This document shows, one piece after another, positions 8,432 through 15,346 of a stretch of 26,079 nt of DNA. The notes under the pieces were generated by a model that had not been told where the DNA came from, made no database searches, and was given only the letters and a program-made list of their open reading frames with translations. The translations under genes and the position numbers were made by a program. The stretch's first letter is position 1. Every line of letters begins with the position of its first letter. The stretch covers positions 1 to 26,079 of the forward strand of contig JBEKVW010000021.1 of assembly GCA_049513695.1 (NCBI GenBank), read 5' to 3'. The DNA comes from UBA1162 sp049513695 (GTDB taxonomy: Bacteria; Chloroflexota; Dehalococcoidia; GIF9; UBA5629).

Positions 8432-9121
8432 ATGAAATATATTTTATTAATAGCTTTTCTCGTCTGGATAGTTTCAATCCCGTTTCTTATTATTTCCACC
8501 ACGGCCAACATGTATACGGGGTGCCAGGGTCTGTATGAGTACGGATTCGATAAGTATCAGATCAGCCAGGTTACCGGCATAAACAAAACACAATTACAAG
8601 AAGTTGCCCGGCAAATGGTGGACTATTTCAACGGGAAAAGCCCGACCCCCCAGTTAACCGTGGACAGCAAAGACGGCACGAGGCAACTCTACAATGAGAA
8701 AGAGTTAATCCATATGGACGACGTGCTTAAGATTGTCAGCTTATTTCATGTCATGCAAATAGTTTCAGTGATCCTATTCCTTATACTGGGCGTCGTCACC
8801 TACTTGCGGATGGGAATAAACAGGATATTAAGGGGATTGGAAATCGGCTCGATAATCGCTGCGGCCTTCACGGCGGTGTTGATTACCTGGGCGTTTATAG
8901 ATTTTGACGGCCTCTTTCTCCTGTTTCACTACGTCAGCTTTTCCAATAACCTGTGGATATTGGATCCCAGCAAGGACTACCTGATCATGATGTTCCCGGA
9001 GGGTTTCTTTAACGACGCCGCGCTATTTATGGTTTCGACCATAATGGGGACATCCCTGGCTGTCTGGATTACAGCCTTTCTGGTGCGCAGAAAAATATCC
9101 TCTAATGCCAAGAGAGCATAA
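8432..9121 (+). CDS. Integral membrane protein, DUF1461 (TIGR01906) family
   Basis: The 229-aa protein has about four hydrophobic segments: residues 2-25, 105-127 (VSLFHVMQIVSVILFLILG region), 135-165 and 195-218. Between the first two lies an extracytoplasmic loop with YEYGFDKYQISQVTGI and ARQMVDYFNG. Short motifs such as YNEKELIHMDDV resemble the TIGR01906/DUF1461 family of predicted integral membrane proteins, which has no assigned biochemical function. The ATG follows GAGGA. It is transcribed divergently from dnaE and converges on the FmdB-type gene with 25 nt between them. Family assignment rests on recalled motifs; the membrane topology is plain from the sequence. Confidence 0.75.
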   Translation: MKYILLIAFLVWIVSIPFLIISTTANMYTGCQGLYEYGFDKYQISQVTGINKTQLQEVARQMVDYFNGKSPTPQLTVDSKDGTRQLYNEKELIHMDDVLKIVSLFHVMQIVSVILFLILGVVTYLRMGINRILRGLEIGSIIAAAFTAVLITWAFIDFDGLFLLFHYVSFSNNLWILDPSKDYLIMMFPEGFFNDAALFMVSTIMGTSLAVWITAFLVRRKISSNAKRA

Positions 9122-9146
9122 AACGGTCCATCCCGGCCTTGAGGTA

Positions 9147-9389
9147 TTAACCGCCGCCGCAGGAAGAGCAGTTAGTGGAACTGCAGCCTGCGCACGAGCT
9201 ACCGCCGCCGGAAGGCATATGGCTCAGCATGCTCAGATCGGACTTGGAACGGGATACGAAACGGGACATGGCCCTTTTGGAGGGGCTTTGGCATTTGGGA
9301 CAATCCCCAAGCTCCTCGGATTTGGGCAGAGGACGCATCAATTCGAATCTGCAATCACATTTGGGGCATTGATATTCATATATCGGCAT
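9147..9389 (-). CDS. FmdB-type zinc-ribbon protein
   Basis: The 80-aa protein begins MPIYEYQCPKC and has CPKC at residues 30-33. Together C8, C11, C30 and C33 form the zinc ribbon of the FmdB/CxxC_CXXC_SSSS family (named after a putative regulator of formylmethanofuran dehydrogenase). The tail is low-complexity, rich in Gly, Ser and Cys, with CAGC and CSSCGGG; such tails are usual in this family. The ATG is preceded by GAGGTCAGG. It is a stand-alone minus-strand gene between two plus-strand genes. Function is unproven in any family member I know of. Confidence 0.85.
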   Translation of the reverse strand: MPIYEYQCPKCDCRFELMRPLPKSEELGDCPKCQSPSKRAMSRFVSRSKSDLSMLSHMPSGGGSSCAGCSSTNCSSCGGG

Positions 9390-9500
9390 TAACCTGACCT
9401 CGAATAAAAATTTAGCTCATTACGGCGGCCCCAGTCAAATTGCATTTCTGGCCCATTTATAGCTGCCCTAAGTAATATTGCTTAGCTCCAATCATTTGTT

Positions 9501-9533
9501 ATTGCGCTTTTGCGCATAATCAGTTTGCGCAAT
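9501..9533 (+). promoter_or_regulatory. TTGCGC repeat cluster upstream of the two-CW gene
   Basis: Three TTGCGC units (9502-9507, 9510-9515, 9525-9530) lie close together, and the outer ones form the inverted repeat ATTGCGC-N19-GCGCAAT. This is about 80 nt before the two-CW start codon and could be an operator. The rest of the 9390-9610 intergenic stretch shows a TATAAC hexamer near 9588 but no convincing -35. Confidence 0.3.
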
Positions 9534-9610
9534 ACTGCGGATGGTAACGCCCGTGGTTATTGTTAAATTGTAGGCGTAACAAACGCTATAACGATAAAGG
9601 AGTAAATCAA

Positions 9611-9955
9611 ATGCCGAAAGTTGCCGATATATCCAACGGAGTACAAACTGTAGATAAGACAGACAAGAAATCCAACTTCTGGACGGATAAATCCCCGTGC
9701 TGGGACCTGTGCAACTGCCCGGATGTGATAAAAAATGAGTGCCCGGTGACACAATACCAGTTTCTCCCGTGCTGGGAAGTGGAAGGTACTTACTGCAAGT
9801 TGGACGACATGGGGTCCAGCGGGAAAGATACTACGATGTGCCAGACCTGCAGGGTCTATAAAAAATATGGGAACGGGGAGCCGGTGAGGTTGAAGCTGTT
9901 CGGCAAGGGGATGGATACACACTTGAGGGAGATGGAGCAGGCCGAGGCAAAGTAA
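9611..9955 (+). CDS. Two-CW domain cysteine-rich protein
   Basis: The 114-aa soluble protein has eight cysteines at residues 30, 34, 36, 44, 54, 62, 77 and 80. Two of them are in Cys-Trp pairs, PCWDLCNC and PCWEVEGTYC, and the last pair is CQTC. This matches the 'two-CW domain' proteins of anaerobes, where the same cysteine module also occurs in sensor and chemoreceptor proteins; it probably binds zinc or an iron-sulfur cluster, but no activity is established. ATG 9611 is chosen because AAAGGAG stands just before it; the frame is open further upstream without a ribosome site. It forms its own unit: a repeat cluster upstream and an intrinsic terminator 21 nt downstream. Confidence 0.75.
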   Translation: MPKVADISNGVQTVDKTDKKSNFWTDKSPCWDLCNCPDVIKNECPVTQYQFLPCWEVEGTYCKLDDMGSSGKDTTMCQTCRVYKKYGNGEPVRLKLFGKGMDTHLREMEQAEAK

Positions 9956-9976
9956 AACCCAGGTATAGTGCGGATC

Positions 9977-10010
9977 AAGGCGGACCGTCGAAGGGCGGCC
10001 GGCTTTTTTA
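9977..10010 (+). terminator. Rho-independent terminator after the two-CW gene
   Basis: The arms AAGGCGG and CCGTC, separated by a bulged A, pair across a GAAG loop with GGCGG and CCGGCTT, with one G-G mismatch. The stem runs straight into TTTTTTATT. It separates the two-CW gene from the recA promoter. Confidence 0.65.
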
Positions 10011-10056
10011 TTGCATTTTGGGGTAAATAAAAATATTTTTGGCGGGGCTATTTTAT

Positions 10057-10079
10057 TTTTAGCACAATTGTGTTAAAAT
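10057..10079 (+). promoter_or_regulatory. Palindromic operator overlapping the recA -10
   Basis: The core TTAGCACAATTGTGTTAA (10059-10076) sits in a 22-bp palindrome (10057-10078) in which 10 of 11 base pairs are symmetric. Overlapping its right half is an extended -10, TGT-TAAAAT (10071-10079), placing a transcription start near 10087. Its position over the recA promoter fits a LexA/SOS operator, but the sequence is not the Bacillus or E. coli box that I know, so the regulator is inferred. Confidence 0.55.
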
Positions 10080-10120
10080 AACCATAATTAGGTTCAAATG
10101 GCATATTTTTAGGAGGAGAA

Positions 10121-11161
10121 ATGGAGTCGGACAAAGTGAAACTGGAAAAAGAAAAGGCACTGGATTTGGCGATCAATCAAATTGAGAAGCAGTATGGTGC
10201 CGGCTCAATAATGTCACTGGGCGAGAGGCTGGCCAGGGTTAAGGTGGAGGTCATCCCCACGGGTTCGTTGAGCCTGGACCTGGCCCTGGGGGTGGGCGGG
10301 ATACCCCGTGGACGGGTTACCGAGATATTCGGTGCTGAGGCTTCAGGAAAGACCACCCTGGCCCTAAATATAATTGCACAGGCGCAAAAACTGGGCGGTC
10401 TGGTGCTCTATATCGATGCGGAACATGCCCTCGACACGAATTATGCCTCAATATGCGGCGTGAATGTGAATGCGCTTAAGGGCGCCCAGCCGGGAACCGG
10501 TGAAGAAGCCCTGGATATTGCGGAGCGCATGGTCAGAACGCATGCCCTGGATGTGGTGGTAATAGATAGCGTGGCCGCCCTGGTCCCCCGGGCTGAAATC
10601 GAGGGCGAAATGGGCGAATCCCATGTCGGGCTGCAGGCCAGGCTGATGTCGCAGGCTCTGCGAAAACTTACGGGTGAAATCAGCAAGTCCCACACAGCCG
10701 TGATTTTTATTAACCAGTTGCGTGAAAAGGTAGGGGTAATATATGGCAGCCCGGAGGTGACGCCGGGTGGCAGGGCGCTTAAATTTTATAGCTCTGTAAG
10801 AATCGATTTAAGGAAGGCCGATGCCATCAAGAACGGCGCCGAAATAATAGGGAACAGGGTACGAGCCAAAGTTGTAAAAAATAAGATGGCGCCTCCATAC
10901 CGCGTTGCCGAGTTCGACATCATGTTCAATTGCGGCATAAGCAAAGAGGGTGATGTCATCGACCTGGGCGTGAGCTCCGGTATTATTAAAAAGTCGGGCG
11001 CATTCTTCGACTTCAAGGGCACCAAGCTGGGCCAGGGCAGGGAAAAGGCACGCGAATACCTGATGCAGCATCCCGAAGTAACTATTGAGCTGGAGAAACA
11101 GATACGCAATATTGCCTTATCCGGTCAAGCACCGGGCGAGGGTAAGGAAGCCGACGAGTAA
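10121..11161 (+). CDS. recA: Recombinase RecA
   Basis: The 346-aa protein is a full-length RecA. Walker A is GAEASGKT at residues 71-78 (the usual form is GPESSGKT), and Walker B is VVVIDSVAAL. Loop 2 and the surrounding NQLREKVGVIYGSPEVTPGG and GRALKFYSSVR blocks are intact. RecA forms ATP-dependent filaments on single-stranded DNA for strand exchange and stimulates LexA self-cleavage. The ATG is preceded by AGGAGGA. Upstream lies a near-perfect palindrome over the -10; downstream recX follows after 22 nt, the usual pairing of RecA with its filament modulator. The Walker A Ala residues are unusual but the catalytic Gly-Lys-Thr is kept. Confidence 0.98.
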   Translation: MESDKVKLEKEKALDLAINQIEKQYGAGSIMSLGERLARVKVEVIPTGSLSLDLALGVGGIPRGRVTEIFGAEASGKTTLALNIIAQAQKLGGLVLYIDAEHALDTNYASICGVNVNALKGAQPGTGEEALDIAERMVRTHALDVVVIDSVAALVPRAEIEGEMGESHVGLQARLMSQALRKLTGEISKSHTAVIFINQLREKVGVIYGSPEVTPGGRALKFYSSVRIDLRKADAIKNGAEIIGNRVRAKVVKNKMAPPYRVAEFDIMFNCGISKEGDVIDLGVSSGIIKKSGAFFDFKGTKLGQGREKAREYLMQHPEVTIELEKQIRNIALSGQAPGEGKEADE

Positions 11162-11183
11162 CCTTTTCGATGATTGAAGCCAA

Positions 11184-11828
11184 ATGCCCAAGAAAATAGT
11201 CGAGTTAAAGGCCGGCAAAATCAGGGGGATGGTTGATGTCCTTTTCGACGATCAATCAACCATAAGTGTCAATAGGAGGCTGATTGAAAAGGCCGGCCTC
11301 CGATTATACTCAGAGATAGATATCCGCAGTCTGGATAAGATTATTAAAGAGGATGACGCCGACAGGTGCTATGAGGCGGCGCTCAATTACCTGGAATACC
11401 GGCCCAGGAGTGAGGCTGAAGTTAAGCAGCATCTGCTGTACAAGAGGCGGTTTCAGGGCGAATCGGTGACCAGTGCCATAGCCAGATTAAAGAAGCTGAA
11501 TTTAATTGACGACCGGGCTTTTGCCGAGAATTGGACCAGGGACCGTAATGCCTACCGGCCTAAAAGCCGCCTGATGATCAAGCGGGAGTTGCTGCAAAAA
11601 GGGGTTGGCTACGATATCGCCGATGAGGCCACTCAGGGAGTCGAAGATGAAGCCGGCGCCTATAAGGCCGGCTTAAAAAAGGCCAAGCTGCTTAAACAGT
11701 TTGACTATCCCCAATTTGCCAAAAGGCTGGCTGCCTTTTTGGCCAGACGGGGCTATGCCGTGGATGCTGTTAACAGTGTAACCATGCGTTTATGGCATGA
11801 GATTACCGGAGAGAAAACCGAAAAATAG
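11184..11828 (+). CDS. recX: Regulatory protein RecX
   Basis: The 214-aa protein is built of three-helix RecX repeats. AALNYLEYRPRSEAEVKQHL is the first conserved motif, LKKLNLIDDRAFAENWTRDR the second, and KSRLMIKRELLQKGV the third. A roughly 55-residue N-terminal beta-rich extension (IVELKAGKIRGMVDVLFDD) resembles the longer RecX of Gram-positives. RecX binds RecA filaments and limits or remodels them. It is probably co-transcribed with recA. There is no strong Shine-Dalgarno before the ATG, which may keep its level below RecA. Length and motifs are normal. Confidence 0.93.
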   Translation: MPKKIVELKAGKIRGMVDVLFDDQSTISVNRRLIEKAGLRLYSEIDIRSLDKIIKEDDADRCYEAALNYLEYRPRSEAEVKQHLLYKRRFQGESVTSAIARLKKLNLIDDRAFAENWTRDRNAYRPKSRLMIKRELLQKGVGYDIADEATQGVEDEAGAYKAGLKKAKLLKQFDYPQFAKRLAAFLARRGYAVDAVNSVTMRLWHEITGEKTEK

Positions 11829-11871
11829 AAATATTTCGGCCGGGTACTGGTCGTATATATGTTATTAAGAG

Positions 11872-11877
11872 TATAAT
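11872..11877 (+). promoter_or_regulatory. Putative -10 element before rny
   Basis: A perfect TATAAT lies in an AT-rich 117-nt gap between recX and rny. No convincing -35 is seen at 16-18 nt, so an independent rny promoter is possible but not certain. Confidence 0.3.
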
Positions 11878-11945
11878 ATTTAATTAAGGTTTATTAACTA
11901 TGTGTAAATTAACTTTGTTTGTTTACAAAGAGAGGCATTTATATT

Positions 11946-13472
11946 ATGGACTGGATATATTATCTGATTGTCGGCCTTATTGCCGTTTTGTTTTTGCTCG
12001 TCGGATACTTCGCCCGGCAGCTGCTGGCGAATCAACAGATACGGCTCGCACAGAATGAGGCGAAGAAGCTACTTGAAAGCGCTCAAACCAAATACGAGCA
12101 GATGGTGCTCGATGCCAAAGAAGAAGCTGTCAAATTAAGGGCGGCTGCGGAAGCGGAAAGCAGGGAGAGAAGATATGAGCTGCAAAGGCTTGAGAGGCGG
12201 TCCAGTCAGCGAGAAGAGCGGTTAGAGAGGAAGCTGGAAGCGCTCGAAAGACGAGAGCGAAGCTTGATGGGACGCGAGAAAGAAATAGAGACCATCAAAG
12301 CTGAGGTCGAAGAGGTAAAAGGCAAGCAGGTACAGCGCCTGGAAGCTATTTCGGGCATGTCCAGCGATGAAGCCAAACAGCTGCTTCTAAATGCGGTAGA
12401 GGATGAAATTAAAGAAGACGCTTCACGCAAGGTCCGTGAATGGGAAGTCCGCATAAAAGATGAAATAGAAGGCAAGGCCCGGGATATTCTTGCAACCACC
12501 ATCCAGCGATGTGCCACCGATGTTGTCTCCGAAACAACCGTTTCGGTGGTGGCCCTGCCCAATGATGATATGAAAGGCCGCCTGATCGGCCGCGAGGGGC
12601 GCAACATACGCGCCATGGAACAGGCAACCGGCGTCGATCTAATTATCGATGACACTCCGGAGTCGGTGACCATCTCGAGCTTCGACCCCATACGCAGAGA
12701 GGTTGCTAGGGTAGCCCTCACCAGTCTTATCCTCGACGGGAGGATACACCCGGCCCGCATCGAGGAAGTGGTGGAAAAAGCCAAAACAGAGGTGGAATCA
12801 ACCATCCGTGTCGAAGGCGAGCAGGCCACCAGGAAGGCGGGAGTGCAGGGCCTGCATCCCGAATTAATGAAGCTGTTGGGACGCCTCAAATACAGAACAA
12901 GCTACGGACAAAACGTCCTGACCCATAGCCTGGAAGTCGCCCATATTGCCGGCATGCTGGCGGCGGAGATCGGCGCTAATGTAGTGCTGGCCAAGAGGGC
13001 CGCTTTATTACATGATATCGGCAAAGCCGTCGACCATGAGGTTGAAGGCCCGCACGCCTTGATAGGCGCCAACCTGGTCAAGCAATGGGATAAGTCGCCT
13101 GAAGTGGCTCAAGCCATATCAGAGCATCACGGCGAAGCCACCACCACAAGTACAATGGGCTTTATTCTGGCAACTGCCGATCAGATAAGCGGGTCCAGGC
13201 TTGGAGCCAGGCGTGAATCCCTTGACCAGTATATTAAGAGGATCGAAGCGCTGGAAAATGTCGCCAGCAGCTTTCCTGGCGTGGAAAAGGCCTTCGCCAT
13301 TCAGGCGGGACGCGAAGTGCGAATTATCGTAAAACCGGACCAGGTGGACGATCTGTCTGCCATGCGCCTGGCGCGTGATATAGTCAAGAAAATTGAAGAG
13401 AGCCTTGAATACCCCGGGCAGATTAAAGTCACGGTTATGCGAGAGGTGAGGGCGGTCGACTACGCAAAATAA
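11946..13472 (+). CDS. rny: Ribonuclease Y
   Basis: The 508-aa protein has an N-terminal membrane anchor (YYLIVGLIAVLFLLVGYFA), a long charged coiled coil (about 30-200), a KH RNA-binding domain (GRLIGREGRNIRAMEQATG) and an HD domain with HDIGK at H356-D357. This is the exact architecture of RNase Y, the membrane-tethered endoribonuclease that initiates mRNA decay in many Gram-positive-type bacteria. ATG 11946 is chosen because AGAGAGG lies about 10 nt upstream; a TTG at 11919 is in frame but lies before that ribosome site. ymdB follows after 19 nt, a very common pairing. All catalytic motifs are intact. Confidence 0.96.
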   Translation: MDWIYYLIVGLIAVLFLLVGYFARQLLANQQIRLAQNEAKKLLESAQTKYEQMVLDAKEEAVKLRAAAEAESRERRYELQRLERRSSQREERLERKLEALERRERSLMGREKEIETIKAEVEEVKGKQVQRLEAISGMSSDEAKQLLLNAVEDEIKEDASRKVREWEVRIKDEIEGKARDILATTIQRCATDVVSETTVSVVALPNDDMKGRLIGREGRNIRAMEQATGVDLIIDDTPESVTISSFDPIRREVARVALTSLILDGRIHPARIEEVVEKAKTEVESTIRVEGEQATRKAGVQGLHPELMKLLGRLKYRTSYGQNVLTHSLEVAHIAGMLAAEIGANVVLAKRAALLHDIGKAVDHEVEGPHALIGANLVKQWDKSPEVAQAISEHHGEATTTSTMGFILATADQISGSRLGARRESLDQYIKRIEALENVASSFPGVEKAFAIQAGREVRIIVKPDQVDDLSAMRLARDIVKKIEESLEYPGQIKVTVMREVRAVDYAK

Positions 13473-13491
13473 ATAATTGAGGTGGGCGCCT

Positions 13492-14259
13492 TTGAAAATC
13501 CTGGCGATCGGCGATATTATCGGCAAGCCTGGAAGGGATGCGGTTCAGCAGTTTCTTCCAGGCTTAGTTAATGAATACGGCGTAAAGCTGGTTATAGCCA
13601 ATGGGGAAAACTCGGCTCACGGGATCGGTATAACGGTCAATACGGCCCGTGACCTGGTAGACGCCGGTGTAGACGTAATTACCACCGGCAACCATGTATG
13701 GGCGCAGCGTGACATAATGAATCATATGGATGATGAGTTGCCCATCATCAGGCCGCTCAACTTTCCTCCCGGCGCCCCGGGCTGCGGCTATAAAATATCC
13801 AACAACGTCCTGGTGGTAAATCTAATCGGTCGTGTCTTCGTCGGACAGTATGACTGCCCCTTCCGCTCTATGGACTGGTTGCTCTCCACCCTCGATCCTC
13901 TGCCCAAGATAATAGTGATTGATTTTCATGCCGAGGCGACTTCGGAAAAAGTGGCCATGGGAAGATACCTGGATGGGAGGGTTAGCGCCGTTTACGGTAC
14001 CCATACACATATCGGCACCACTGACAGCCATATCCTGCCCAACGGCACCGCCTATGTTACGGACATAGGCATGGTTGGCCCCATGGACTCAATTATCGGC
14101 GATGATGTGGATAACGTATTGACCAGCTTCCTGGTCGGGTTGCCTCACAGGTTATCCGTCGGCAAGGGCCGCTCTGCCTTCGATGCGATCCTGCTGGATA
14201 TCGATGATGAAACCGGCAAGGCTAAAAGCATTAAGCGCATCCGCAAAGAGGAGACTTAG
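13492..14259 (+). CDS. ymdB: YmdB family metallophosphoesterase (TIGR00282)
   Basis: The 255-aa protein has calcineurin-like metallophosphoesterase motifs: KILAIGDIIGKPGRDAV (first metal Asp at residue 8), NGENSAHG, TTGNHVWAQ, IDFHAEATSEK and THTHIGTTD. This is the TIGR00282/YmdB family, whose Bacillus member hydrolyses 2',3'-cyclic nucleotides and affects biofilm and RNA levels. The TTG at 13492 is chosen because GAGGTGG (13479-13485) stands just before it; an in-frame TTG at 13477 would leave that site inside the coding sequence. It lies between rny and a PHP phosphoesterase, 2 nt from the latter. Confidence 0.92.
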   Translation: MKILAIGDIIGKPGRDAVQQFLPGLVNEYGVKLVIANGENSAHGIGITVNTARDLVDAGVDVITTGNHVWAQRDIMNHMDDELPIIRPLNFPPGAPGCGYKISNNVLVVNLIGRVFVGQYDCPFRSMDWLLSTLDPLPKIIVIDFHAEATSEKVAMGRYLDGRVSAVYGTHTHIGTTDSHILPNGTAYVTDIGMVGPMDSIIGDDVDNVLTSFLVGLPHRLSVGKGRSAFDAILLDIDDETGKAKSIKRIRKEET

Positions 14260-14261
14260 AA

Positions 14262-15101
14262 TTGAAGTACGACCTGCATCTGCACACAACGGCTTCGGAC
14301 GGCAGGTTACAGCCGGCTGAGCTGGTTAAAATGGCCGCCGGGAGGGGATTGGAGGTCATAGCCATTACCGACCACGACAGCATTGGTGGGGTCGAAGAGG
14401 CGCTTGATGCTGCGCGCAACTACCCTCACATCTATGTTATTCCTGGGGTTGAGATAAATACCGACCTGGCGTCGGGTGAGCTCCATGTCCTGGGCTATTT
14501 TCTCGATTTCAAGGATAAGGACCTGGCTGCATCACTGGAGAAGATCAGGGAGTCGAGGGTGGGCAGGGCACAGAAGATGATCGAGAAACTGCGCAAGCTG
14601 GGCAAGCCTGTAGAATGGCAGAGGATACAAGAGTTGGCCAGGGGCGAATCAGTCTGCCGGCCGCATATAGCGCAGGCCATGCTCGAGAAAGGATATGTCC
14701 TCACCGAGCACGATGCCTTCGCCAGGTTTATCGGGCGTAACGGGCCGGCCTATGTCGAGCGCGAGAAAATCAAGCCGGTCGAAGCTGTGGAGATCATTAA
14801 AAAGGCCCGTGGCGTGCCTGTTTTGGCCCACCCGGCCGATATACAGGGCCTGGACGAGATGATTGTGGAGTTGAAGGCAGCGGGACTGGCGGGACTGGAA
14901 GCTTACTACGCTCAATATCCCAGGCCTGTTATTGATAAAATGGTCAAGTTGGCACAGAAATACGGCCTGCTCACCACCGGAGGGACCGATTATCATCATT
15001 TTGGCGACAACAGGGAAATAGCCCTGGGGTCGGCGGATATCCCCAAAGATTGCATTGAAAAGCTTTTCGAAGCCGCCGGCAAGCATATAGACCTGAATTG
15101 A
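14262..15101 (+). CDS. PHP domain phosphoesterase (RNase AM / nucleoside bisphosphatase type)
   Basis: The 279-aa protein has the PHP metal motifs in order: DLHLHTTASDG, ITDHDSIGG, PGVEINTD, ELHVLGY, VCRPHIAQAM, VPVLAHPADI and GGTDYHHFGDN. The arrangement with an inserted small domain after about residue 85 is that of YciV/RNase AM and of 3',5'-nucleoside bisphosphate phosphatases, which trim 5' ends of RNA or degrade short oligonucleotides and pAp. The TTG start lies 2 nt after the ymdB stop and follows GAGGAGA, so it is the third gene of an rny-ymdB-PHP operon. The repeat element begins on the base after its stop codon. Confidence 0.88.
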   Translation: MKYDLHLHTTASDGRLQPAELVKMAAGRGLEVIAITDHDSIGGVEEALDAARNYPHIYVIPGVEINTDLASGELHVLGYFLDFKDKDLAASLEKIRESRVGRAQKMIEKLRKLGKPVEWQRIQELARGESVCRPHIAQAMLEKGYVLTEHDAFARFIGRNGPAYVEREKIKPVEAVEIIKKARGVPVLAHPADIQGLDEMIVELKAAGLAGLEAYYAQYPRPVIDKMVKLAQKYGLLTTGGTDYHHFGDNREIALGSADIPKDCIEKLFEAAGKHIDLN

Positions 15102-15252
15102 CACGTCATTGCGAGGCACGCAGTGCCGTGGCAATCCCTAAATTCGAAGTCCCGAAGCCCTACGTCATTGCGAGGAGTCCGCAGGCGACGTGGCAATCCT
15201 TAAATTCGAAGACGTAAGCCCCTAGAGGTTGCTTCGCTCCGCTCGCAATGAC
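15102..15252 (+). repeat. Composite palindromic repeat (REP/MITE-like), copy 1
   Basis: Three related units lie side by side. Units at 15102-15160 and 15162-15219 are direct copies (CGTCATTGCGAG..., GTGGCAATCC, TAAATTCGAAG); a third at 15225-15252 is inverted. The outer ends, GTCATTGCGAG at 15105-15115 and CTCGCAATGAC at 15242-15252, are perfect 11-bp inverted repeats. Within unit 1, ATTGC/GCAAT arms enclose a GGCAC-GCA-GTGCC hairpin. The same sequence recurs at 23728-23839. It codes for no protein. Confidence 0.8.
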
Positions 15253-15299
15253 CTGCTTACGGAATACGTTAAAAGGCGGATGGAACAGAAAATAAAAAA

Positions 15300-15308
15300 T
15301 GATATAAT
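15300..15308 (+). promoter_or_regulatory. Extended -10 promoter of the EMO-like gene
   Basis: TGA-TATAAT forms a consensus extended -10, 39 nt before the start codon; a weak TGGAAC at 15281-15286 is a possible -35 with a 16-nt spacer. Confidence 0.5.
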
Positions 15309-15346
15309 AGGTCGGTTTTCAGCCAAATAACCGCGAAAGGAGAAAC

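Noticed and set aside
9390..9610. A riboswitch or small RNA upstream of the two-CW gene.
   Set aside because: Apart from the TTGCGC repeats there is no recognisable conserved RNA structure or terminator.
12206..12889. 227-codon minus-strand frame within rny.
   Set aside because: Ser/Arg-rich antisense shadow of the conserved rny coding sequence.
15102..15252. A CRISPR array, suggested by repeated units.
   Set aside because: Only three units, one inverted, with no regular unique spacers and with internal palindromes; REP/MITE-like repeats fit better.
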